Shown one piece after another: positions 10,273-19,301 of a stretch of DNA of 64,000 bases; positions within the stretch are counted from its first letter, which is position 1, and each line of letters starts with the position of its first letter. The notes below the pieces were generated by a model. The model saw only the letters and a list, made by a program, of their open reading frames with translations, had not been told where the DNA came from and made no database searches. The stretch is from the NCBI GenBank assembly GCA_015689705.1, contig WVSN01000010.1:62001-126000 (forward strand). The letters are read 5' to 3'. This DNA comes from Rhodobacterales bacterium HKCCE3408. Its GTDB lineage: Bacteria > Pseudomonadota > Alphaproteobacteria > Rhodobacterales > Rhodobacteraceae. The position numbers were made by a program, and so were the translations under genes.

Positions 10273-11844
10273 TTATCCAAGAAGAGCCCTCGCCTCGTAG
10301 GAGCGGAGGCCCGGACGTGCAGACGGCCCGTAGCCCTGCCCGGTTTCCGGATCGAGGCCCGGGAAGAGCGCGCACAGCTCTGCGCGGAGATCGCGTTCGA
10401 AGCCGGGCAGTGTCTGGGGACCGGGCAGGAAGCTCTCGGTCAGAAGACCTTCGGACCAGACCATCTGATGGCGATCGAACAGGAGGTGAAAATAGGTGAC
10501 CTCGCCGCCTTCGCGGACATGGACGCTGACCCCGTTCACAAGATCTTTTGCGGCGACCAGCACCTCATCCTCGCCGAACAGAAGTTCGGCCATGTGATGG
10601 CGGATGAGCACCCGGTGCTGCGGCGACAAGACCAGGCGTTCGTGATGGCCGAATGTGCCGGGCTCGATCACGATGGGCGCGAACGCGCCTTCGGCCGCGA
10701 CCCGGCGCCGTCCGATCCAGCGGATCGGCTGCTGCCCGTCGTCGCGCGTTTCGATCAGGTCGCCGGGCGCGAGAAGTTCGACCGGCACATCTCCGCCGCC
10801 GGTCCGGATCAGGGTGCCCGCAGCGAAGCAGGGTATCGCGGTCACCGTGACGAAGGCAGTGTCGGTATATCCCGATCCGTCACCGGCGGAGGCGGTGTAG
10901 GAGAAGTTGATCGTCTCCGGGTCGGTCAGCCCGACCTGATCGGGCGGCGGCGCGACCTGGAGAAGACCGTCCACCGTCAGCGTGATGACGTGACCGGAAT
11001 TCAGAGTGATCGACCCGCCCGGCGCAATCTCCTTCCCGTTCACGTGGGTGACGAAGGCCTGTCCGACATTGTCGTCGTTGGCGAGGACGTCGATCGTCTT
11101 GGTCACGCCCTCCTGCGCGATGAGCGTATCGTCATAGGCGATGAACACGCCCTGGATCGAGTTCGCACTGATCAGAAGGCTCGAGTCGTAGACGCTGTCG
11201 GCGACATCAGCGATGCCGATCTTCAGCGTATTCGTCTGCCCGGCCGTCACCGGGATGTAGAGGCTGAGCGTCACCGTCAGCCCGTCCATCTCGGTGTTCA
11301 CCGAGCCGGCGGAGTTGTCGATGAAGAGCGTTTCGTTCTCGCCCTGGTTCAGGTTGTTGATCTGGCTGATGTCGAAGATGGCGGATTCGACAAGCTGCCC
11401 GTTGATCCAGACACCGACCGTATCGTTGAACAGCGAGCCGACATATTCCGGGTATTCTTCGGACGCGAAGGTGAACTGGATCGACAGGAGATCGGTATCG
11501 GGAACGAAATCGACCTCGAGGATGGCAGCGTCATAGGTATTCGTGCCGGCAATAGCGTTGAAGTCCGGGTCGTTGTTGACGCCGCGTGTATTGGTCGATG
11601 TGTTGGTGCTGGCGTTCTCGTTCCCGGACGTGTTCGTCACGTCGCGCACCCGACCGGTCGAGAGGATGACGCCGCTGTCGGCCGCCGTCAGGTCGGGGGC
11701 CTGCGCATCGCCCGAGGACCAGATGCCGGAGGACCGATTGTCGCCGAAGTAGCGCGCTGCGAGGATGAGGATGTTGTCGCCGAACAGCGTGTCGGCCATC
11801 TCCAGCGCCGAGCCGCTGCTGATGTTCAGTTCCGTCGCGGGCAT
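10273..11844 (-). CDS. Choice-of-anchor L / Hint domain-containing protein
   Basis: This 523-residue protein looks extracellular. Residues about 1-235 resemble the choice-of-anchor L domain (SIQFTFASEEYPEYVG, FNDTVGVWINGQ), rich in Asn, Asp and Thr and poor in Cys. Residues about 236-335 form a beta-rich cadherin/Ig-like segment. From C339 (CFAAGTLIRT) a Hint domain follows, with the conserved His in SPQHRVLI near residue 410. In Rhodobacteraceae such proteins are often exported by type I secretion, but no RTX nonapeptides are visible. The catalytic Cys is present, so autoprocessing is possible. No secretion ATPase lies nearby. Confidence 0.87.
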   Translation of the reverse strand: MPATELNISSGSALEMADTLFGDNILILAARYFGDNRSSGIWSSGDAQAPDLTAADSGVILSTGRVRDVTNTSGNENASTNTSTNTRGVNNDPDFNAIAGTNTYDAAILEVDFVPDTDLLSIQFTFASEEYPEYVGSLFNDTVGVWINGQLVESAIFDISQINNLNQGENETLFIDNSAGSVNTEMDGLTVTLSLYIPVTAGQTNTLKIGIADVADSVYDSSLLISANSIQGVFIAYDDTLIAQEGVTKTIDVLANDDNVGQAFVTHVNGKEIAPGGSITLNSGHVITLTVDGLLQVAPPPDQVGLTDPETINFSYTASAGDGSGYTDTAFVTVTAIPCFAAGTLIRTGGGDVPVELLAPGDLIETRDDGQQPIRWIGRRRVAAEGAFAPIVIEPGTFGHHERLVLSPQHRVLIRHHMAELLFGEDEVLVAAKDLVNGVSVHVREGGEVTYFHLLFDRHQMVWSEGLLTESFLPGPQTLPGFERDLRAELCALFPGLDPETGQGYGPSARPGLRSYEARALLG

Positions 11845-12060
11845 GCCTGTCCTGCCTCTGTTCTGGCCAGACAGGCGACAGCGCTGCTCACCCGGGACGG
11901 GCGCCAGTCTCTGTCGATCGGAATGCGGACGTTGCCGCTCGCCTGCCTCGGCTTTTTTCGTTTCTTGCGAGAAGCCTACACGAAGCGAATCGGCACGGGA
12001 AGAAGATCGTTAACGCCGAGCGGTCTTGTGCCGGTCCGGCCACAGGGCTAGGCCATCGGT

Positions 12061-13203
12061 ATGGAAATCGATCCCGTTTCGCTGACAGCCGACCTCGTTC
12101 GCTGCCCCTCTGTCACACCGGAGGAGGGCGGCGCGCTTCAACTGCTCGAGACCCTGCTGTCGCAGGCCGGGTTCGAGTGCACGCGGGTCGACCGCGGCGA
12201 GGTGTCGAACCTCTTCGCCCGTTGGGGCGAAAAGGGCGCCGCACGGACTTTCGGCTTCAACGGCCATACGGACGTCGTGCCGGTCGGCGATGCCGCGGCC
12301 TGGACGCACCCGCCATTCGGTGCGGAAATCGACGGAGACTGGCTCTACGGACGCGGGGCGACCGACATGAAATCGGGCGTCGCGGCGTTTGCGGCGGCGG
12401 CCATCGGTTTCGTTACGGAGACCCCGCCCGACGGCGCAGTGATCCTCGCGATCACTGGCGACGAAGAAGGACCCTCGACCGACGGGACCATCGCCATCCT
12501 CGACTGGATGGAGGAACATGGCGAACGCATGGATGTCTGCATCGTGGGCGAGCCAACTTGCCCCGAAACCCTCGGCGACATGATCAAGATCGGCCGGCGC
12601 GGCGCGATGACGGCGCATTTCGTCGTGCGCGGCAAGCAGGGGCATTCGGCCTACCTGCACAAGGCGCTCAACCCGATGCCCGCCGTCGCGATGCTGGCGC
12701 ACCGCCTTTCGCAGCACCGGCTGGACGAGGGGACGGATCACTTCGATCCCTCGACTCTCTCGGTCGTGACGATCGACACGGGCAACCCGGCCGCGAACGT
12801 GATCCCGGCCGAGACGAGAATGAGCGTCAACATCAGGTTCAACGATACCCACACGAGCGCCTCGCTCACCGATTGGCTGAAGGCCGAGGCCGACCGGGTC
12901 GCGGATGAGACCGGAACGAAGATCTCGATGGATGTCCGCGTTTCGGGCGAAGCGTTCCTGACACCAGAGGGCGATCTCTCCGCATTGGTCGCGGACGCCG
13001 TGCGGACCGAAACGAACGTGACCCCGGTCTTTTCGACGACGGGAGGCACGTCGGACGCACGACTTGTCCGCGCACATTGCCCGGTCGTGGAATTCGGCCT
13101 TGTCGGACACCGGATGCACGAGGTCGACGAACGCGTCTCGATCTCGGACATTCGCGGACTGACGCGGGTCTATCGCCGGATCCTGTCCGACTACTTCGCC
13201 TGA
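12061..13203 (+). CDS. dapE: Succinyl-diaminopimelate desuccinylase
   Basis: DapE (380 residues) removes succinate from N-succinyl-LL-diaminopimelate in lysine and peptidoglycan precursor synthesis. It is an M20-family di-zinc enzyme: zinc ligands sit in [23 protein letters not shown] and [12 protein letters not shown] (containing the catalytic Glu), with GEPTCPE as a further ligand region. The dimerisation domain spans about residues 180-295. Length is normal. The ribosome site is weak. The 216-base gap upstream, shared with the divergent Hint gene, contains no recognisable gene and probably both promoters. Confidence 0.96.
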   Translation: MEIDPVSLTADLVRCPSVTPEEGGALQLLETLLSQAGFECTRVDRGEVSNLFARWGEKGAARTFGFNGHTDVVPVGDAAAWTHPPFGAEIDGDWLYGRGATDMKSGVAAFAAAAIGFVTETPPDGAVILAITGDEEGPSTDGTIAILDWMEEHGERMDVCIVGEPTCPETLGDMIKIGRRGAMTAHFVVRGKQGHSAYLHKALNPMPAVAMLAHRLSQHRLDEGTDHFDPSTLSVVTIDTGNPAANVIPAETRMSVNIRFNDTHTSASLTDWLKAEADRVADETGTKISMDVRVSGEAFLTPEGDLSALVADAVRTETNVTPVFSTTGGTSDARLVRAHCPVVEFGLVGHRMHEVDERVSISDIRGLTRVYRRILSDYFA

Positions 13204-13274
13204 TTGCCAGCCTGCCGACCCGTGCTAAGGTCCGCCGCAAGAGCAGCGCGGCCGCCGACCGAGAGGCCCGATAG

Positions 13275-15524
13275 ATGACGAAGATCCCCACCAAGGACGA
13301 GATCCTCGCCTGGATTGCCGAGCATCCCGGGCAGGCGTCGAAGCGCGACATCGCCAAGGCCTTCGGGATCAAGGGCGCCGCGCGGATCGACCTGAAGCGC
13401 GTCTTGCGGGGGCTCGAAGACGAAGGCCATCTCGAGAAACGCCGGAAGACCTATCGCGATCCCGACAAGCTGCCGCCGGTTTCGGTCCTTCAGGTGCTGC
13501 CCCCGGACGATCTGGGCGACGTCTTCTGCCGGCCGTTGGAATGGCACGGCGATGGTCCCGAGCCACGCGTCCTGTTCAGCGCCCGCGCGACCGATCCAGC
13601 CGTGGGCGAAGGCGACCGCATCCTCGCCCGGCTGCAGGAAGTGCGCGGCGAGGATCACCACTACGTCGCGCGGCTGATCCGGCGCATCGGCACCAACCCG
13701 CGCCGCATCCTCGGCATCTTCCGCAAGGCCGCCGAAGGCGGACGGATCGTTCCGATCGCCAAGGGCACCGACAAGGAGTGGCGCGTCTCGGCCAATGACA
13801 CGTACGGCGCGAAGGAAGGCGAGCTCGTAGAGGCAGAACAGGCAGGCCCCGGCGGCCGGATGGGCCTGCCGAAGGCGCGGATCACCGACCGGCTCGGAGA
13901 TCCCGGGGCGCCCCGATCGGTTTCGCTGATCGCGATCCACGAACACGGCATCCCCGACGAATTCCCCGACGCCGCCATCGCCGAGGCCGACGCCGCGAAG
14001 CCTGCGGGTCTGAAAGGCGGCGAAGATCTCCGGGATCTGCCCTTTATCACCATCGACCCGATCGACGCGCGCGACCGGGACGATGCGGTCTATGCCCATC
14101 CCGATCCGGAGGCAAAAGGCGGCCATGTCGTCTGGGTCGCGATCGCCGACGTCGCCCGGTACGTCACGCCCGGCTCGGCTCTAGACCGCGAGGCGCGCAA
14201 ACGCGGGAACTCGACGTACTTCCCCGACCGCGTCGTGCCGATGTTGCCAGACCGCCTTTCCGGTGATCTTTGCTCGCTACACGAGGGGGTCCCGCGCCCG
14301 GTGATCGCTGTTCGCATGGTGATCGACTCCGAAGGCCGGAAGACCGGACACAGTTTCCATCGCGGGCTCATACGCTCGGACGCATCGCTGAACTACGAAG
14401 ACGTTCAGTCAGCGCAGAATGGAGAGCCGAACGAGCGCTGCGTGCCCCTGGTCGAACCTGTCATCGCCCCGCTCTTTGCCGCCTACGGTGCGCTCAAGGC
14501 TGCACGCGAGAGGCGACAGCCGCTCGATCTCGACCTGCCTGAACGGCGCATCGAACTGTCCCCGGACGGGCGGGTCGTTTCGGTTGCATTCAAGGAACGA
14601 CTGGAAGCTCATAAACTTATAGAAGAATTCATGGTGCTGGCCAACGTCGCGGCCGCGGAGACGTTGATCGCCAGGCGCCAGGATCTCCTGTTTCGTGTCC
14701 ACGAAGAGCCGCAACCGGAGAAGATCGAGGCCCTCCGCGAGGTCGCTCAGACCTCCGGCTTCAATCTTGCAAAGGGCCAGGTTCTGCAGACCAGCCAGCT
14801 CAACCGCCTGCTGCGTGAGGCCGAAGGATCGGACGCAGACGAACTCATCAACTTCGCCACGCTCAGGGCAATGACGCAGGCCTATTATTCGCCGGAGAAT
14901 TTCGGCCATTTCGGTCTGGCGCTGAAAGCCTATGCGCATTTCACTTCGCCGATCCGGCGTTATGCCGACCTCGTCGTCCACCGGGCGCTTATCGCGGCGC
15001 ATGGATGGGGCCGGGACGGGCTGAAGCCCGAGGAAGTCGAGCATCTCGACGAGACGGCGAAACACATCTCGGACACCGAGCGGAGGTCGATGGCAGCCGA
15101 GCGCGACACCACCGACCGCTATCTGGCCGCCTATCTCTCCGACCGGGTCGGGGCGGAATTCGAAGGGAGAATCTCCGGCATCCAGCGCTTCGGCGCTTTC
15201 GTAAAGCTCGACGAAACCGGCGCGGACGGACTTCTGCCGATCCGGTCGCTCGGGGCGGAGTATTTCCACTACGACGCCGAGGCGCAGACACTGATGGGAG
15301 CCGATACCGGCATGACCCTGTCGCTCGGCGACCGAGTGACCGTGCGGCTTGCCGAGGCCGTGCCGGTGACCGGTGGCCTCCTGCTCGAACTCGTCGGGAT
15401 TTCTGGACACAGCGTGCCGCGCGGGGTGCGCACGAAGCGCCGCGGCGCTCCGCCGCGGCGGAAGGCCGGGGCCGCCAAGGCCCGAACGAGCAAGCTGAAA
15501 AAGAAGTCCGGACGGCGTCACTAG
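13275..15524 (+). CDS. rnr: Ribonuclease R
   Basis: RNase R (749 residues) is a processive 3'-5' exoribonuclease that degrades structured RNA. The N-terminal winged-helix segment (DEILAWIAEHPGQASKRDIAKAF) is followed by cold-shock-like domains, the RNB catalytic domain from about residue 250 with the metal-binding Asp cluster in IDPIDARDRDDAVYA, and a C-terminal S1 domain (GAEFEGRISGIQRFGAFVKL). The tail is strongly basic (Lys/Arg-rich), as in RNase R. It follows dapE with a 71-base gap and ends at a good terminator hairpin. Confidence 0.96.
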   Translation: MTKIPTKDEILAWIAEHPGQASKRDIAKAFGIKGAARIDLKRVLRGLEDEGHLEKRRKTYRDPDKLPPVSVLQVLPPDDLGDVFCRPLEWHGDGPEPRVLFSARATDPAVGEGDRILARLQEVRGEDHHYVARLIRRIGTNPRRILGIFRKAAEGGRIVPIAKGTDKEWRVSANDTYGAKEGELVEAEQAGPGGRMGLPKARITDRLGDPGAPRSVSLIAIHEHGIPDEFPDAAIAEADAAKPAGLKGGEDLRDLPFITIDPIDARDRDDAVYAHPDPEAKGGHVVWVAIADVARYVTPGSALDREARKRGNSTYFPDRVVPMLPDRLSGDLCSLHEGVPRPVIAVRMVIDSEGRKTGHSFHRGLIRSDASLNYEDVQSAQNGEPNERCVPLVEPVIAPLFAAYGALKAARERRQPLDLDLPERRIELSPDGRVVSVAFKERLEAHKLIEEFMVLANVAAAETLIARRQDLLFRVHEEPQPEKIEALREVAQTSGFNLAKGQVLQTSQLNRLLREAEGSDADELINFATLRAMTQAYYSPENFGHFGLALKAYAHFTSPIRRYADLVVHRALIAAHGWGRDGLKPEEVEHLDETAKHISDTERRSMAAERDTTDRYLAAYLSDRVGAEFEGRISGIQRFGAFVKLDETGADGLLPIRSLGAEYFHYDAEAQTLMGADTGMTLSLGDRVTVRLAEAVPVTGGLLLELVGISGHSVPRGVRTKRRGAPPRRKAGAAKARTSKLKKKSGRRH

Positions 15525-15527
15525 GCA

Positions 15528-15560
15528 AAGCCCCGCGCGGTCCCGTCGCGGGGCCTTCTT
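15528..15560 (+). terminator. Rho-independent terminator after rnr
   Basis: An 8-bp GCCCCGCG/CGCGGGGC stem with a 9-base loop, flanked by AAA on the left and a CTTCTT run on the right, starts a few bases after the rnr stop codon. Confidence 0.7.
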
Positions 15561-15611
15561 GCGGGGCGCCAAACGCGGTATGGTCCAAAAAAACGTCGAG
15601 CAGGTGACGTG

Positions 15612-16940
15612 ATGCGATCCATGCAACAGGCCCTCGGAATCGGGTTCATCCTATTCGCGACGACGGCGGCGGCCGATCCGCCGGACCGGTCGGTGCGGCC
15701 CGAGATGCGGGACGGACAGGAGACCACGGTTCTGATGGCGGCAAGCGCCGGGGCGAACGCTTCGCTGCGGCCCGCGCCGCGCGCGGAGGCCCCGGAAATC
15801 CGGGCGCAGGCGCGGGTCTCGGACCCCGGTTTCCGCCGCTGGATCGAAGGCTTCCGGGGGCGCGCACAATCCGCCGGGATCTCGGCCGCCACTTTCGACC
15901 GCGCGTTTCGGGACGTGGAACTGAACACCCGCGTGCTGGAGCGGGATCGCAACCAGTCGGAATTCACCCGCGCGCTGTGGGACTACCTCGACACTGCCGT
16001 CAGCGACAGCCGGGTTCGGAACGGGCGCGAGGCCGTCCGCGACAATCGGCGGACCCTGCAGGCAATCGAGAGCGCGTACCGCGTCGAGGCTGAGGTCGTC
16101 GCCGCGATCTGGGGCCTCGAAAGCGCCTATGGCGAGGTGAGAGGCGACACCAACATCATCGAGGCGATGGCGACGCTGGCCTATGACGGGCGGCGGCGGC
16201 GCTTCTTCGAGGCGCAGCTGATCGCCGCACTGCGGATCCTGCAGGCAGGCGACGTCGATGCGCGGCACATGACGGGATCATGGGCCGGTGCGATGGGCCA
16301 TACCCAGTTCATGCCGACGAGCTTTCTCGACTATGCCGTCGACGCCACCGGCGACGGGCGGCGCGACATCTGGTCGGACAATCCGGCCGATGCGCTGGCC
16401 TCGACCGCGAATTACCTGCGCCGGTTCGGCTGGACCTACGGCCAGCCCTGGGGAATGGAAGTCGTGCTGCCCCGCGGCTTCGATTTCTCGCAAACCGGCG
16501 AGCGCATCAAACGCGATGTGAGCCACTGGAACGCGATGGGCGTGCGGCTTCCCGACGGACGGCCGATCCCCGATCACGGGCGGTCGTCGATCCTGCTGCC
16601 GGCGGGCGCCGCCGGTGTGGCCCTCGTGATTTTCGACAATTTCCACGTGATCGAGCGCTATAACCCCGCCGACGCTTACGTGATCGCCGTCGGCCATCTG
16701 TCCGACCGGATCGGCGGTGGCGGACCGTTCCAGGCCGGCTGGCCGCGTGGCGACCGGGCGCTGAGTTTCGACGAGAGGCAGGAGCTGCAGCGGCGGCTGA
16801 CGGCGGCGGGCTTCCCGCCGGGCGCGGTGGACGGGATCATCGGACCGAACACGATCGACGCCGTGCGGCGCTACCAGGCAAGCCAGGGTCTGATTCCCGA
16901 CGGTTACGCCTCGCTCGCGATCCTGCAGCGGCTGCGGTAG
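15612..16940 (+). CDS. Lytic murein transglycosylase (MltB type) with peptidoglycan-binding domain
   Basis: This 442-residue exported enzyme cleaves peptidoglycan glycan strands to 1,6-anhydro-muropeptides. A signal peptide is evident at the start (hydrophobic run ending near TTAAADPP). The SLT_2/MltB catalytic domain spans about residues 75-370, with the catalytic Glu in IWGLESAYG and the conserved AMGHTQFMPTSF. A C-terminal PG_binding_1 repeat follows (QRRLTAAGFPPGAVDGIIGP). The ATG is preferred over a GTG one codon upstream because AGG lies 7 bases before it. A paralogue of similar design lies at 40478-41653. Confidence 0.93.
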   Translation: MRSMQQALGIGFILFATTAAADPPDRSVRPEMRDGQETTVLMAASAGANASLRPAPRAEAPEIRAQARVSDPGFRRWIEGFRGRAQSAGISAATFDRAFRDVELNTRVLERDRNQSEFTRALWDYLDTAVSDSRVRNGREAVRDNRRTLQAIESAYRVEAEVVAAIWGLESAYGEVRGDTNIIEAMATLAYDGRRRRFFEAQLIAALRILQAGDVDARHMTGSWAGAMGHTQFMPTSFLDYAVDATGDGRRDIWSDNPADALASTANYLRRFGWTYGQPWGMEVVLPRGFDFSQTGERIKRDVSHWNAMGVRLPDGRPIPDHGRSSILLPAGAAGVALVIFDNFHVIERYNPADAYVIAVGHLSDRIGGGGPFQAGWPRGDRALSFDERQELQRRLTAAGFPPGAVDGIIGPNTIDAVRRYQASQGLIPDGYASLAILQRLR

Positions 16941-16941
16941 G

Positions 16942-16990
16942 CCGGGGGCGCTGCCCCCGGACCCCCGGAGGTATTTGAGAAGCAAAGAAG
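16942..16990 (+). repeat. Intergenic hairpin repeat, copy 1 (bidirectional terminator)
   Basis: A perfect 8-bp CCGGGGGC/GCCCCCGG stem with a GCT loop is followed by CCCCCGGAGGTATTTG and an A-rich tail (GAGAAGCAAAGAAG). The same arrangement occurs inverted at 61741-61792. It fills the gap between the convergent transglycosylase and MOSC genes, so it probably terminates both. Confidence 0.7.
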
Positions 16991-16991
16991 C

Positions 16992-17459
16992 TCAGGTCGG
17001 CCGGACCGTGTCGCCAAGGCTGATCTGGCCGGGTTCGAGCACCTCGGCGCACCAGCCGCCATGGCCGCGCATCGCGTTGTAGCCGCCGGGACCGAGCGCC
17101 TCTTCCATCCGCGAGCATGGGGCGCAGGGACCGGTGATCCGGATGAGCGCGGGACCGATGGCGAGCTTCCGGTCGCGCAGCGCAGTGAGGTTCAGTCCGG
17201 TGACGACCAGGTTCCGGCGCAGGAGTCCGGGCGTGACGTCGTGGCCCACGAGAGCGGCGATGACCGGCAGATGCTCGGCCTGGATCAGGGTGACAGCCCG
17301 TTTGCCGGGACGGGCGCGGTGATCGCCCTCGAGCCCGGCCTCGGTCAGGAGCGCGCTGTTGACGGCGCGGACGTCGGCGCGCCGTTCGGGGCGGAGGCCG
17401 ATCCAGTCGAGGGTGCCGTCCTGCGCATGGCGTGCGGTGAGCGTGGCGAGCGTTTCCAT
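16992..17459 (-). CDS. MOSC domain-containing protein
   Basis: This 155-residue protein is a stand-alone MOSC (molybdenum cofactor sulfurase C-terminal) domain. The family features seen are GLEGDHRAR near residue 43, LIQAEHLPVI, and the conserved cysteine segment GPCAPCSRMEE. MOSC proteins bind molybdenum cofactor or carry sulfur; the exact substrate is not known here. No other Mo-cofactor genes are close. It runs opposite to the imuB gene; the 88 bases between them hold the imuB LexA box. Confidence 0.88.
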   Translation of the reverse strand: METLATLTARHAQDGTLDWIGLRPERRADVRAVNSALLTEAGLEGDHRARPGKRAVTLIQAEHLPVIAALVGHDVTPGLLRRNLVVTGLNLTALRDRKLAIGPALIRITGPCAPCSRMEEALGPGGYNAMRGHGGWCAEVLEPGQISLGDTVRPT

Positions 17460-17516
17460 GACCCGAGCCTAGCGCGGCGTGGACTCGACTCCCAGACACA
17501 CGCGCCCTAGATTTGA

Positions 17517-17531
17517 GAACAATTCATGAAC
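17517..17531 (+). promoter_or_regulatory. LexA (SOS) box upstream of imuB
   Basis: GAAC-N7-GAAC (N7 is AATTCAT), a perfect match to the alphaproteobacterial LexA direct repeat, ends 16 bases before the imuB start codon. A repressor bound here would block transcription or early elongation, so imuB is predicted to be induced by DNA damage. Confidence 0.85.
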
Positions 17532-17547
17532 ATGGTCGCTGCCACCC

Positions 17548-19242
17548 ATGTCCGATTCTCCGCCCTTCCCTGCCCGCGACGCCACGGGCCGCCGCCGCAT
17601 CCTGTCGATGTGGTTCCCGCGGCTGGCCGCCGAGCGCGTGGCGCGGATCGAGCGCGGGCTGCCGCCCGGCCCGCTCGCCGTGGTGCGGGAGACCGGGAAC
17701 ATGCGCCTGATCCTCGCCGCGACGGCCGAGGCCGAGGCGGCGGGCGTCTTCCGCGGGCAGGCGCTGCAGGAGGCGCTGGCGCTGGTGCCGGGCCTCGTCA
17801 CCCGGATCTCGGTGCCCGAGCGCGAGGCAGCGTTCCTGACCGCGCTCCGGCGGTGGGCGGGCAAGTTCAGCCCATGGGTCGCCGAGGAGGGGCATGCGGG
17901 GCTGATGGTCGACCTGACCGGCTGCGCGCACCTTTTCGGCGGCGAGGCGGCGCTGCTGTCTCAGGTCGCGGAGGATTGCGAGGGGCTCGGGCTGACGGTC
18001 CGGGCGGCGATCGCCGATACCGCGGGCGCGGCCTGGGCGCTGGCGCGCTATGCCGGCGGGCCGGTCGATCCGGGGCGGTCGGGCGACGCGATCGACCAGG
18101 AGGCGCGGGCGACGCGGTCGCGCGCGGTGAAGAAGAAGCATTGGGAGCGCGGCGGTCCGGCACCTTCCGCTAGCACGCGCAAGGCCGCTACGGGCCCGAT
18201 CGCGCCACCCGGGCGAACCCGCGCGGCGCTGGCCGACCTGCCGGTCGCGGCGCTCCGGATCGATCCGGATACCGTCGCGGGGCTCGGCCGGCTCGGGCTG
18301 CGGCGGATCGGCGATCTGACCGGCATGGCGCGCGCCGCACTTGCCCGGCGCTTCGGGCGCGAGCTCGTGAAACGGCTCGACCAGGCGCTCGGGCTGGAGC
18401 CCGAACCGATCACGCCGGCCCGCGCGCCGCTGCATTTCGCCGCTCGCCTCAGCCTGCCCGAGCCCATCGGGCTCGAGGCCGACATCCTCGCCGCGCTCGA
18501 CCGGCTCCTGCCGGTGCTCTGCGACGGGCTGCGGAAGAAATCCCGCGGCGCGCGGCGGGTCAGGCTGGAACTGTCGCGCGTCGACGGCGGGATCGAGCGG
18601 GTGGAGATCGGCCTCGCCCGGCCCGCCGACCAGCCTGACAGGATGCGGCCGCTGATCTCGATGAAGCTGCCGGACATCGATCCGGGCTTCGGCATCGACA
18701 TGGTGCGTATCGTCGCCCCGCTGACCGAACCGTTCAGCCAGCGACAGATGACCGGGGGATGGGCCGCGGCCGAGGCGGCGGCGGCGAAGGCCGGGCAGAC
18801 CGACGCACTCGCGGACCTGATGGGCCGGATCGGGGCGCGGATCGGGCTGGAACAGCTGACCCGCATCCACCCGGCCGAAAGCCATATCCCCGAGAAGACC
18901 GAGACGGTGCTCGCCGCCGCGTGGTCCGAGCCGCATGACGGGCCCTGGCCCCGGCCGGCCCGGCCGCGACCCCTGACGCTCTGCAGGCCCGAGCCGCTTC
19001 TGGGTGCCGAGGGGGCGGACCTGCCCGATGCGTTCCGCTGGCGCGGCCGGCAGTTTTCAGTGGAAAGCGCGGCCGGACCGGAGCGCATCGCGCCCGAATG
19101 GTGGCTCGACGAGGACGACTGGCGCACCGGCGTGCGCGACTACTGGCGGGTGGAGACCGGGGACGGCACGCGGCTGTGGCTGTTCCACGCCCATGGCGCG
19201 GCGAAGACCGGCGGCTGGTTCGTGGCGGGCGAGTTCGGCTGA
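17548..19242 (+). CDS. imuB: ImuB-type DNA polymerase Y family protein
   Basis: ImuB (564 residues) is a Y-family polymerase homologue that acts as the beta-clamp adaptor of the damage-induced mutasome with ImuA and DnaE2. The N-terminus RRRILSMWFPRLAAERVAR aligns with the DinB palm start, but the metal-binding Asp of active polymerases is not present there, as expected for non-catalytic ImuB. A HhH-like region (GLGRLGLRRIGDLTGMARA) is at about residues 245-265 and the little-finger domain follows. A basic linker occurs near residues 190-225. A perfect LexA box precedes it. No imuA gene lies upstream or anywhere in the window. Confidence 0.9.
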   Translation: MSDSPPFPARDATGRRRILSMWFPRLAAERVARIERGLPPGPLAVVRETGNMRLILAATAEAEAAGVFRGQALQEALALVPGLVTRISVPEREAAFLTALRRWAGKFSPWVAEEGHAGLMVDLTGCAHLFGGEAALLSQVAEDCEGLGLTVRAAIADTAGAAWALARYAGGPVDPGRSGDAIDQEARATRSRAVKKKHWERGGPAPSASTRKAATGPIAPPGRTRAALADLPVAALRIDPDTVAGLGRLGLRRIGDLTGMARAALARRFGRELVKRLDQALGLEPEPITPARAPLHFAARLSLPEPIGLEADILAALDRLLPVLCDGLRKKSRGARRVRLELSRVDGGIERVEIGLARPADQPDRMRPLISMKLPDIDPGFGIDMVRIVAPLTEPFSQRQMTGGWAAAEAAAAKAGQTDALADLMGRIGARIGLEQLTRIHPAESHIPEKTETVLAAAWSEPHDGPWPRPARPRPLTLCRPEPLLGAEGADLPDAFRWRGRQFSVESAAGPERIAPEWWLDEDDWRTGVRDYWRVETGDGTRLWLFHAHGAAKTGGWFVAGEFG

Positions 19243-19301
19243 GAATCGTGGGCCCCGCATGGTAGGCTCGCGGCATTCATTGAAGTCATTGTGAGACAGC
19301 C

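Noticed and set aside
10234-12051. 605-codon rightward open frame opposite the large Hint gene
   Set aside because: Shadow frame; the opposite strand encodes a coherent choice-of-anchor and Hint protein.
17526-18173. 215-codon frame overlapping imuB in another frame, considered as imuA
   Set aside because: It is Arg/Ala/Gly-rich shadow sequence without a RecA-like Walker motif, so it is not ImuA.
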